Below the pieces are notes generated by a model that saw nothing but the letters and a program-made list of their open reading frames with translations, had not been told where the DNA came from and did not search any database. DNA of 18,551 bases from JBHIET01 sp046760785 (lineage in GTDB: Bacteria > Chloroflexota > Anaerolineae > B4-G1). The DNA lies in NCBI GenBank assembly GCA_046760785.1, contig JBHIET010000070.1, positions 1 through 18,551 on the forward strand, given 5' to 3'. Below are positions 1 through 6,697 of the stretch, one piece after another. The stretch's first letter is position 1, and each line of letters begins with the position of its first letter. The position numbers were made by a program, and so were the translations under genes.

Positions 1-141
1 CCCCGCGCTGGCACCGGACAAATTGGGAACGAACTTGCGGAAGGCTGTACTAAGCACGAGTCGATCTGGGTTTGGGCTATATGGCCAGGGATCCGCCGTC
101 CTGGCTATGCAATTGTCACAAAGCGCCATTCAAACCTGAGG

Positions 142-1329
142 CTAAAACAGCGTGAGTTTACGGCTCAAGATACGCTCGCACACGTCGTACACGTTCGCCA
201 GCCTCTCTTCGAGCACGCCTTGCACATCGGCCTGAATGCTGGGGGTGAGAGGCCCATCGGTCGGGCGCACCAGCGCGGTGGCTACCAGCGGCTGATCCAG
301 CGGCGCGCCGATCTGCGAGAGGATGTAAACAGTGGCCTCCCGGACAGTAGGCACCTGCTCTACAACGTCCTGCGCTGCCAACAGCGCCAGCACGTTATAA
401 ACCTTGCCCACGTGGGAGATCGGATTCTTGCCGCAGGCCGCCTCCAGGCTGGCAGAGCGGAAAGGCGCGATGACACCATTGACCCGGTTGCCACGGCCGA
501 CCGCTCCGTCGTCACCCATCTCGGCCGAGGTGCCAGTCAGCGTCAGGTAGACCGCGCCGTCGGCAACGTCGTCGGCCGTGTTGACCATCACTGTCACTCT
601 CCGGTGGTCGAGCTGGGAGGCGTATTCCTGAATGGCCGCCTCGGCCGCCTGCTTAACCTCCTGGTACTCGGTCGCATCTCCGACGCGCGTGGCAATAAAG
701 GGCAACGCGACGGTCAGCGTCAATTCCCCGTTGCGACGCATACCCATCACCTTGACGTCCTCGCCCACCGGGAACTCGTCAATCAGCTTGTAGTTGATGT
801 ACTGGGCGGTCTCGTAGACGACGTGCTCCAGCCCAGAGCGGGGCCAGTGACTGACGCCAAAACTGGTATCATTGGCCGTCACGTGCTCCACCACATACTG
901 CAACTCCTCAGCCCCTCGACCGGCGTAACTATCAATCACCATGTGCTTATCGGGATCCAGATAGCGCATGGTCTCGCGCACGTGCTGCTTGGCGGCTTCG
1001 ATAGCAATACCGTCCATCGGCACCTTACGGCCCTGGAAAGCAGGGGTGCCACGCCCAGCGATCTGAATGCGAATGGGCTTGATCATACACCCACCACCAT
1101 AGCCAACTTCGACCTCACCGGCGACCAACTGCACTTTGTCGAAGTTGTGGTGCAAGAGAACGTCAAGGTTCTCCTGGCACCAACGGGCGTACTCAACCGA
1201 GACACGCTCGGCGATACCGTCGCACAGGCTATCGGGATGACCAATCCCCTTGCGCTCTACGATCTCGACCGGAATGTCCTCGATAAACTGGCCGGTTGCC
1301 CCAATTACCACAATGTTGCGCTTCGTCAT
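142..1329 (-). CDS. mat: Archaeal-type S-adenosylmethionine synthetase (methionine adenosyltransferase)
   Basis: Makes S-adenosylmethionine from methionine and ATP in the cytosol. The 395-residue protein matches the archaeal MAT family (AdoMet_Synthase, COG1812) and not bacterial MetK. It has VERKGIGHPDS near the N-terminus, HHNFDK, an EVGYGGG segment, ANDTSFGV mid-protein, then GDDGAVGRGNRVNG and GKNPISHVGKVYN towards the C-terminus, all in family order. Its length is the usual ~400 residues. I chose the ATG at 1329 because AGGAGGT lies just upstream and the family's IVV-type N-terminus follows directly. The frame stays open to 1419, but that extension would run through the riboswitch terminator. 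The gene has its own promoter and a SAM-I riboswitch, so it should be shut off when SAM is plentiful. Family assignment is firm. An archaeal-family enzyme under a bacterial S-box is the unusual part. Confidence 0.95.
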   Translation of the reverse strand: MTKRNIVVIGATGQFIEDIPVEIVERKGIGHPDSLCDGIAERVSVEYARWCQENLDVLLHHNFDKVQLVAGEVEVGYGGGCMIKPIRIQIAGRGTPAFQGRKVPMDGIAIEAAKQHVRETMRYLDPDKHMVIDSYAGRGAEELQYVVEHVTANDTSFGVSHWPRSGLEHVVYETAQYINYKLIDEFPVGEDVKVMGMRRNGELTLTVALPFIATRVGDATEYQEVKQAAEAAIQEYASQLDHRRVTVMVNTADDVADGAVYLTLTGTSAEMGDDGAVGRGNRVNGVIAPFRSASLEAACGKNPISHVGKVYNVLALLAAQDVVEQVPTVREATVYILSQIGAPLDQPLVATALVRPTDGPLTPSIQADVQGVLEERLANVYDVCERILSRKLTLF

Positions 1330-1372
1330 CTGTACCTCCTCGATGTTTTCCCCCGGCCAGGGTGGCGCTGAT

Positions 1373-1401
1373 AAAAAACCCCTCCTGGAGGACAGAAGGG
1401 G
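1373..1401 (-). terminator. Intrinsic terminator of the SAM-I riboswitch
   Basis: On the minus strand an 8-bp stem (arm CCCCTTCT at 1401-1394, arm AGGAGGGG at 1386-1379, one G-U pair) with a 7-nt loop is followed by six T (1378-1373). It lies between the aptamer and the Shine-Dalgarno sequence of the MAT gene, as expected for a transcription-attenuating S-box. Confidence 0.9.
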
Positions 1402-1419
1402 CACGACTGGCGTGACCAC

Positions 1420-1546
<127 letters not shown>

Positions 1547-1574
1547 CGTCGCCGGGGTATTCAGTTTGAATAAA

Positions 1575-1603
1575 ATGATACCACGAAGATAAATAACTGT
1601 CAA
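1575..1603 (-). promoter_or_regulatory. Sigma-70-type promoter of the riboswitch-MAT transcript
   Basis: Minus strand: perfect -35 TTGACA (1603-1598), 17-bp spacer, -10 TATCAT (1580-1575). The predicted start near 1568 leaves about 20 nt before the aptamer. Only three base pairs separate this -35 from the -35 of the divergent tRNA promoter. Confidence 0.75.
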
Positions 1604-1606
1604 GAC

Positions 1607-1635
1607 TTGCGGTTTGAAACGTTCAATGCTATAAT
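1607..1635 (+). promoter_or_regulatory. Sigma-70-type promoter towards tRNA-Val
   Basis: Plus strand: -35 TTGCGG (1607-1612), 17-bp spacer, perfect -10 TATAAT (1630-1635). The expected start is near 1642, about 200 nt before the mature tRNA. That is long for a tRNA leader, and most of the gap is filled by the palindromic element at 1671-1817. Confidence 0.65.
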
Positions 1636-1649
1636 GTTTACACTTTAAA

Positions 1650-1817
1650 GGGGGATAGTCCCCCGCTTGGGTGTTGGTGTTCTTCCAGCCGCCTTGCCGG
1701 GCGCTAAACCGCCCGGCTGAAAGAGCGAAGCCCCCTTCGGGGGCTGGATTTCAGCCCCTAGGGCTTTGCTCTCTCAGCCCGGACGTTCACGTCCGGGCGG
1801 GGCCGAGCGACCAACAC
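1650..1817. repeat. Multi-hairpin palindromic element between promoter and tRNA-Val
   Basis: A small hairpin (GGGGGA/TCCCCC, 1650-1664) precedes a nested structure bounded by GTGTTGGT (1671-1678) and ACCAACAC (1810-1817). Inside are GCCGGGCG/CGCCCGGC (8 bp), a long arm in which TGAAAGAGCGAAGCCC pairs with GGGCTTTGCTCTCTCA, an inner AGCCCCC/GGGGGCT hairpin, and GCCCGGACG/CGTCCGGGC with a TTCA loop. The architecture (two GC hairpins flanking a central long hairpin with a GCGAAGCCC-type motif) resembles repetitive palindromic elements I associate with Chloroflexota and similar genomes. That resemblance is from memory. I see no transposase and no coding signal. It could instead be a structured RNA leader. 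Confidence 0.6.
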
Positions 1818-1839
1818 TCTACGGGGGGACCACCTAAAG

Positions 1840-1913
1840 GGGCGCGTAGCTCAGTTGGTCAGAGCGCTACACTCACATTGTAGAGGTCAGGGGTTCAAGT
1901 CCCTTCGCGCCCA
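1840..1913 (+). tRNA. tRNA-Val (anticodon CAC)
   Basis: A complete cloverleaf. Acceptor GGGCGCG (1840-1846) pairs with CGCGCCC (1906-1912) and the discriminator is A (1913). The D arm is GCTC/GAGC with GG in the loop, and the anticodon stem is CTACA/TGTAG with loop CTCACAT, giving anticodon CAC, which reads GUG. The T arm has loop TTCAAGT. CCA is not encoded and must be added after transcription. Confidence 0.96.
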
Positions 1914-1926
1914 TTGTTCTAACTCA

Positions 1927-1973
1927 GGCCGCGGCTGCGTAGAGGGGACCCACTCAGTATCCGTGGCCTGTTT
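1927..1973 (+). terminator. Possible terminator after tRNA-Val
   Basis: GGCCGCGG (1927-1934) pairs with CCGTGGCC (1961-1968, one G-U) across a 26-nt loop, followed by TGTTT. The loop is long and the T run short, so it is a weak candidate. If it fails, the tRNA and the kinase downstream share a transcript. Confidence 0.35.
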
Positions 1974-1994
1974 AACGTGCAGCGGAAAACGACT

Positions 1995-3767
1995 ATGCTC
2001 ATGTCCGAGAGTGCCAAGGAACGCTTCGAGATAGATTGGCTGATCAGCAACCTGCGCTGGTTACTCCTGGTAAGCGTGATTCTTGTCAGTTTCACGGATG
2101 CGTTCATCAATCACAACGGTTTCTTCGACGTAGTCTTTCTTATACCCCAAATCCTCCTCCTGGCATTTGCGGCTTCTTATAACCTCGCCGTGATGCTGCT
2201 GCTGTCTTACGGCAGCCGCCCACGCTTCATGCCGGTGATGACGTTGCTGATTGACACCCTCCTGACTATCGGCTTTGTCATCGCGTCGGGCGGCCTAACC
2301 AGCCCACTGCTATTCTTCGTGTTGTTTCCTATTCTTACCGCCGCGCTGCGCTTTCCCTGGGTGGTCAGCCTGCTGATCGCTATAGTCATCGTGGTGAGTT
2401 GCGGCTTTGCCGGCTACCTCGTCGCTCCATCTGGCAAATCATGGATAGACCTACTCTCTTTCGCAGCCAGCTCTCTGATCCTCCTGCTGGCAGCCCTGGT
2501 AAGCGGCCTCGTAGGAAACAAGGTGAAACAAGCAATCGCGCGCACGCGCCAACGTAAGCAGGAGGCTGAACTGCGAAAGCTGCGGGCCGCCCAAGAGCAT
2601 TCGCGGGTGATTTTCGAGTTGGCAAGCACGCTCAGTGCGACACTGAACTACAACAAAGTACTGGAAGCAGTGCTTGAAGTGGGTGAGGCCGGGATGCACG
2701 AGTGGGGCCGACCAGACTCGTCGCACATGAGCATGGTGATGCTCTTCAGTCACAACGACCTGCGCATCGTGGCTTCACGTCACTTACCGCAACGTGACCA
2801 GAAAGCCACCTTCCAGGGCCAGAGCGGTGTCTTGGCGCAAGCACTGGCCTCAGCAGAGGCTGTGGTTATTGACAATCCATTCGAAGACCCAGAGTTAGGT
2901 CAGCTTATCGCGATGCACAGTTGTCGGCATGCGATTGTCGTGCCACTGCGGGCCGGGTTCGAGAATTTCGGCGTGGTGGTTTTCGGCAGCCCTCAGGCCA
3001 AGATCTATACAGAAGACCACAAAGACTTGCTGATCGCCATCTGCAATCAGGCCATCGTCGCGCTTCAGAACGCTCAGCTTTTCCAAAGCCTGAAGGAAGA
3101 GAAAGAGCGTATCGTGGAGGTGGAGGAAGATGCTCGCAAGAAACTGGCCCGTGACCTGCACGACGGCCCTACACAGAGCATCGCAGCCATCGCGATGCGA
3201 CTTAACTACACACGGATGCTGGTGGAAAAAGAAAAGGACCTGCAACAGGCGGCTGAGGAGTTGGCGCGGATCGAGGAATTGTCACGTCGCACGACGAAGG
3301 AAATTCGTCATATGCTCTTCACTCTCCGACCCCTCATTCTTGAAACGCAGGGGCTGCACGCAGCTCTGGAGCAATATGTCAGCAAATTGGCCGAGACGGA
3401 TGACTTACCGATTCATCTGGAGATAACGCCGGAAATAGATCAATTGCTGGACCAGAACGCCCAGGGGGTAATCTTTTACATCATTGAGGAAGCAATCAGC
3501 AACGCCCGTAAACACGCCAAGGCCGATAATATCTGGGTGCGATTGTACCTCCAAGACAGTGCATTCGTCGCCGAGGTAGAGGATGACGGCGCTGGGTTTG
3601 ACGTGGACGTGGTGCAGATGTCCTACGACGAGCGCAGCAGCCTGGGTATGGTCAACATGTATGAGCGGGCCGAGTTGGTCAGCGGTAAACTGACCATCAC
3701 CTCAGCGCCAGGCAAGGGCACGCGGGTCATGCTGAATGTGCCGCTAAAAAGATATGGGCATGCCTGA
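1995..3767 (+). CDS. Membrane sensor histidine kinase with GAF domain (NarL-type, HisKA_3)
   Basis: About 590 residues. The N-terminal ~190 residues hold about six hydrophobic helices, followed by a charged coiled-coil linker and a GAF-like sensor domain (roughly residues 205-365). The HisKA_3 dimerisation box contains RDLHDGPTQS, with phosphoacceptor His near residue 389. The C-terminal HATPase has the N box (EEAISNARKHA), G1 box (DDGAGFD) and G2 region (SSLGMVNMYERA). Such kinases phosphorylate NarL/FixJ regulators, but none is adjacent, so its partner is unknown. Start choice is uncertain: GTG 1977, ATG 1995 and ATG 2001 are all in frame, and a weak GGAA favours 1995. It begins soon after tRNA-Val with no obvious promoter of its own and overlaps the next gene by 14 bp, suggesting translational coupling. 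Confidence 0.92.
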   Translation: MLMSESAKERFEIDWLISNLRWLLLVSVILVSFTDAFINHNGFFDVVFLIPQILLLAFAASYNLAVMLLLSYGSRPRFMPVMTLLIDTLLTIGFVIASGGLTSPLLFFVLFPILTAALRFPWVVSLLIAIVIVVSCGFAGYLVAPSGKSWIDLLSFAASSLILLLAALVSGLVGNKVKQAIARTRQRKQEAELRKLRAAQEHSRVIFELASTLSATLNYNKVLEAVLEVGEAGMHEWGRPDSSHMSMVMLFSHNDLRIVASRHLPQRDQKATFQGQSGVLAQALASAEAVVIDNPFEDPELGQLIAMHSCRHAIVVPLRAGFENFGVVVFGSPQAKIYTEDHKDLLIAICNQAIVALQNAQLFQSLKEEKERIVEVEEDARKKLARDLHDGPTQSIAAIAMRLNYTRMLVEKEKDLQQAAEELARIEELSRRTTKEIRHMLFTLRPLILETQGLHAALEQYVSKLAETDDLPIHLEITPEIDQLLDQNAQGVIFYIIEEAISNARKHAKADNIWVRLYLQDSAFVAEVEDDGAGFDVDVVQMSYDERSSLGMVNMYERAELVSGKLTITSAPGKGTRVMLNVPLKRYGHA

Positions 3768-4650
3768 ACTGACCGTGGCGCGGAGTGAAGGCTGGCTGTG
3801 GCTGACCGGCTCTTTACTCCTGGCCATCCTATGGGCGAACCTGGCCTGGTTTTTCCGTCAACCTCGTTCTGGCACAATAGGCGAGTTTGTCACCCGCTTG
3901 GTCGCCTGGCATTTCTCCCCGTGGCTGTTTCAACTTCTCCGCTTGCTGTACTACATCGGTGTGCCCTACGCCGCGCTCCTTTGGGGCCACAGCGCGGTCG
4001 TCGAGCGGTACTTAGGGTTATCGAGCGGGGGAGAGGTAGGTGCCGACGTCGCTGCCAGGTGGCTCGACTGGACATGCGACGCAGGATGGGCGGTGGCGTT
4101 AGGCATCGGAGCATGGGCATTACTGGCACTGGGCTGGTGGACCCACCGCCGAGCGTTGGCCACCGCCAGCGAAGAGAGCACGGTCGCCGGGGCCAACTGC
4201 TCCGGCTGGGTCCTCCTGCGCGAGGCAGCCTATCACGAAGTCCACTGGGCCTTCTACCGCAACGCTCCTATCGTCATGTGGGAAAAGCACACGGGGGACG
4301 CATACTGGGGAATCTGGGGCGGACTGGCGCTGGTGACGCTGGAGGCAGTACTCAACCCCGCCTGGCGCAAGGGCCTGGCTGATCTGCAAGAAGCCCCAGC
4401 CCACTTGATGCGCGGGGCACTGGCCGTCGTCAGTAGCGTGCTATTCCTGCTGACTGGGAATCTGTGGCTGGCACTGGCTCTCCACTGGGGGGTATCGTGG
4501 GGCTTGGCTGCACTGGTGCGGGCGCTTCCCCTGCTGCCCGCCCGCAAATCCAATCAGGTCACCGCGCGAAACGTAGCCTCTTCCTACATCACAGCTCATT
4601 CATCAAGTCAACAACAGTGCCAGGGCAATCAACACCGCCAACATCACTAA
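3754..4650 (+). CDS. Polytopic membrane protein, possibly CPBP-protease-like
   Basis: 298 residues with about six hydrophobic segments (near residues 13-34, 57-78, 111-130, 185-203 and two between 218 and 260). The segment HEVHWAFYR followed later by NLWLALALHWGVSW loosely resembles motifs 1 and 3 of CPBP (Abi) intramembrane metalloproteases. The canonical EE pair and the HxxxN are not intact, so the catalytic role is doubtful. The last ~35 residues are hydrophilic and rich in Ser, Gln and His, and they overlap a convergent gene, so they may be a read-through tail. The start at ATG 3754 overlaps the kinase stop by 14 bp (ATG 3760 is an alternative). Tight coupling to the kinase suggests a shared signalling or cell-envelope role, which is inference only. 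Confidence 0.75.
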   Translation: MGMPELTVARSEGWLWLTGSLLLAILWANLAWFFRQPRSGTIGEFVTRLVAWHFSPWLFQLLRLLYYIGVPYAALLWGHSAVVERYLGLSSGGEVGADVAARWLDWTCDAGWAVALGIGAWALLALGWWTHRRALATASEESTVAGANCSGWVLLREAAYHEVHWAFYRNAPIVMWEKHTGDAYWGIWGGLALVTLEAVLNPAWRKGLADLQEAPAHLMRGALAVVSSVLFLLTGNLWLALALHWGVSWGLAALVRALPLLPARKSNQVTARNVASSYITAHSSSQQQCQGNQHRQHH

Positions 4651-4854
4651 GGCGATGCCACCGATGCGCTTGAGGTCAGCAATAACGTAGCGGTACTCCT
4701 CTCGCAGATCAGACTCCTGTGGCGCAGGACGCGCCGGAGTCGCGGCGATGGCAGAGACCTCGACTACTTCACCTATCCCCGGCTGCACCATCTGGGTCGG
4801 CGAAAGGCGCACCCGCCGGCCCTTCTTCCTGACGCGACGTGATTTCTTCGCCAT
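4603..4854 (-). CDS. Small basic C-terminally anchored membrane protein
   Basis: 83 residues. The N-terminal ~17 residues are strongly basic (Lys/Arg clusters), the middle is Pro/Ala-rich and the C-terminus is one hydrophobic helix (about 62-82), so it is probably tail-anchored with a cytosolic basic end. I do not recognise a family. A GGGAGAGAAG Shine-Dalgarno stretch precedes ATG 4854, 15 bp after the sortase stop, so it looks like the last gene of the murJ-methyltransferase-sortase cluster. Its 3' end overlaps the 3' end of the convergent membrane-protein gene by 48 bp. Confidence 0.7.
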   Translation of the reverse strand: MAKKSRRVRKKGRRVRLSPTQMVQPGIGEVVEVSAIAATPARPAPQESDLREEYRYVIADLKRIGGIALVMLAVLIALALLLT

Positions 4855-4869
4855 AATCTTCTCTCCCTT

Positions 4870-5835
4870 CTACGGTTGTAACTCAGCAATGACGATGATG
4901 CGATGTGTGTCAATCCCATACGGGTAGCAAGAGATGAGCGTTAGCACAGGGCTTGAAGCAGGATACATCACATCCACACCTGTCGGTTCAATAATACGCT
5001 TCTGAGTGACGATGTAACGATACACCTGACTGGCGGTGTGAACGAAGATCTCATCACCCAAGTCAAGGTCGGGTAAATCACGAAAGATCTCGCCGAAGAT
5101 GTCGTTGTGGGCCGAGATGACACAATTGCCGCTCTCGCCCGGGTTGGCACTGCCAACGTGATGACCCGCCCCCTGCTTTAGCGATTCCCAGTCATCCCCC
5201 TCCACGACCGGCCCATCCACTCCGATGGCAGGAATCTGAATGCGCATGGCCTGCTCTGGGCCCGGCGTGGGCATGGGCAGTGGCGTGATCGCGCCGACCA
5301 GGTCACGCAGGTGGGCGGGGATCTCTTCGGGTGCAGGCCCCCCAGGCGAATCAGGCGGCGTGTGCCCTCCCGGAAGCACGACCACCTGGATGAGGGGGGT
5401 GGGCGTGGGGGTGGGAAGCTGCTGGGCCTGACTGGCCTCCTCGTTGATCTGGCGTAGCGTCGCCAGAGAAGCCAGCAACACGAGCACCAACCCCGCCAGC
5501 ACGGCCAACTCAACCACCAGCAGACTCTTATCACGCAGCCAATCCCAGCGAATCCGGCGGCGCTGCCGGCCGGGTTCCCTCTCTCCAACTGGTTCGTCCA
5601 GCGCATGAGCTCGATACTGCGCCGTGACCCCCGCATCCTGGAAGCGCCGATAGCCCCTTGGCAAGGACGGCGATTGAGGCTTGACGTGCTTGGGAGCCAG
5701 CGGATCAAGAACACCTGCCTCGGCCTCCTTACCCAACCGGCGCAGACGCTCCAGCCGCGCCTCCATCTTGCGGATGCGCAGAATCTCCTCCAGTTCCTCT
5801 ATGGACAGTTCGTCAACTGTGCGACGGTCTTTCAT
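4870..5835 (-). CDS. Sortase (cysteine transpeptidase) with long cytosolic N-terminus
   Basis: 321 residues. Sortases cut sorting signals of secreted proteins and attach them to cell-envelope acceptors. The catalytic set is visible: His243 in ISAHND, Cys303 in TLISCYPYG (TLxTC-like) and Arg312 in THRIIV. The N-terminus is unusual: about 95 charged residues with a heptad-like EELEEILRIRK stretch, then one membrane helix (about 101-128), a Thr-Pro linker and the extracellular sortase fold (about 190-321). This topology (N-in, C-out) fits class D/E-like sortases. Its ATG overlaps the methyltransferase TGA (ATGA), indicating translational coupling. No sorting-signal substrate is encoded in this window. 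Confidence 0.9.
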   Translation of the reverse strand: MKDRRTVDELSIEELEEILRIRKMEARLERLRRLGKEAEAGVLDPLAPKHVKPQSPSLPRGYRRFQDAGVTAQYRAHALDEPVGEREPGRQRRRIRWDWLRDKSLLVVELAVLAGLVLVLLASLATLRQINEEASQAQQLPTPTPTPLIQVVVLPGGHTPPDSPGGPAPEEIPAHLRDLVGAITPLPMPTPGPEQAMRIQIPAIGVDGPVVEGDDWESLKQGAGHHVGSANPGESGNCVISAHNDIFGEIFRDLPDLDLGDEIFVHTASQVYRYIVTQKRIIEPTGVDVMYPASSPVLTLISCYPYGIDTHRIIVIAELQP

Positions 5836-6653
5836 CGTTTGACACCATCCACCTCCGCCACCGCGAACACCTCCCGCTCGAAGAACCAGCGGAAGGGCGG
5901 CCAGTTAAAGAGGATGTAGCGTGCTACCCGAAACACCCATCCCTCCTGCCGGTTCTGCGGAGGCGTGTCCAGCCACACCTGAGCCCGAAACCCTGCCCGC
6001 CGCAGCACCCGCCGGAGGCTGGTCGCGCTCTGCTCGTTCACGTGCACATCGAGGTTGGCCGGGATGATGGCGCGAGGGTCCTTTGGGTAACGCGCCCCCT
6101 GCCCCATCAGCGTGCGCACCAGCCGCACCAGCGGATAAGCGTACCGGTCGTACCAGGCGTTGGGAGCGGTGTGAATGATGAGCCGACCACCGGGCCGCAG
6201 TACACGCCGTGCCTCCGCCAGCGCCTGGTCTAGTTCCCACGGATGAAGATGCTCGACCAGGTCGAACATCAGCACGCGATCGAAGAAGACAGCGCAAAAG
6301 GGCAACCGCTTGGCATCGGCCTGATAGACGCCCACCGCGCCCCGCGCCTCATCCCCAGTCGCCGCCAGGCTCCGTGCCATCCGCACTGCTACTGGTGCGT
6401 AGTCCACGCCGTAAGCCCGCGCCCCCAGCCTCGTGCAGTGGTGCAGAATCTCACCCCGCCCGCAGCCGACATCAAGCACCCGCACCCCAGGTACGACCTC
6501 GGCCACCTCAAAGGCTTGGCTCAACCGACGAGAAAGATGCGTTCCTTCGCTAGCGGTGAACTCTGCGTACCCTTCACAAGAACCTAAGAGATATGCCTCA
6601 TCATATTGCTCAGGGCAAACCGGCCGTTGGCTACGCTCCCTCCCCAATTGCAC
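5832..6653 (-). CDS. Class I SAM-dependent methyltransferase
   Basis: 273 residues with a Rossmann-type methyltransferase core (Methyltransf_11-like). Motif I is VLDVGCGRGE at 59-68, the acidic residue ending beta-2 is in GVDYAP (Asp84), motif II is QADAKRLPF (111-119), and the post-core region has DLVEHLHPWE and a VLRPGGRL motif. The substrate is unknown. The position between a lipid II flippase and a sortase suggests a cell-envelope or glycan lipid target, which is inference. The GTG start at 6653 is preceded by GAGAG, and it lies 44 bp after murJ. The stop codon overlaps the sortase start. Confidence 0.88.
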   Translation of the reverse strand: MQLGRERSQRPVCPEQYDEAYLLGSCEGYAEFTASEGTHLSRRLSQAFEVAEVVPGVRVLDVGCGRGEILHHCTRLGARAYGVDYAPVAVRMARSLAATGDEARGAVGVYQADAKRLPFCAVFFDRVLMFDLVEHLHPWELDQALAEARRVLRPGGRLIIHTAPNAWYDRYAYPLVRLVRTLMGQGARYPKDPRAIIPANLDVHVNEQSATSLRRVLRRAGFRAQVWLDTPPQNRQEGWVFRVARYILFNWPPFRWFFEREVFAVAEVDGVKR

Positions 6654-6697
6654 CTCTCAATCCAATGCACCAATCCTCGTGACGACAGGATTATAAT

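Noticed and set aside
81..108. Hairpin downstream of the SAM synthetase stop as a terminator
   Set aside because: On the minus strand the stem has an A-C mismatch and no T run follows, so support is too weak. Nothing else was seen in 1-141.
220..1371. Long plus-strand open frame of 383 codons opposite the SAM synthetase
   Set aside because: It is antisense to a well-conserved enzyme, has no family features and is rich in Arg/His/Leu as expected from a complementary frame of a GC-rich gene.
1671..1817. 6S RNA or another known structured RNA upstream of tRNA-Val
   Set aside because: It has a branched multi-hairpin form, not one long stem with a central bubble, and I saw no motif of RNase P, tmRNA or SRP RNA. 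Kept as a palindromic element.
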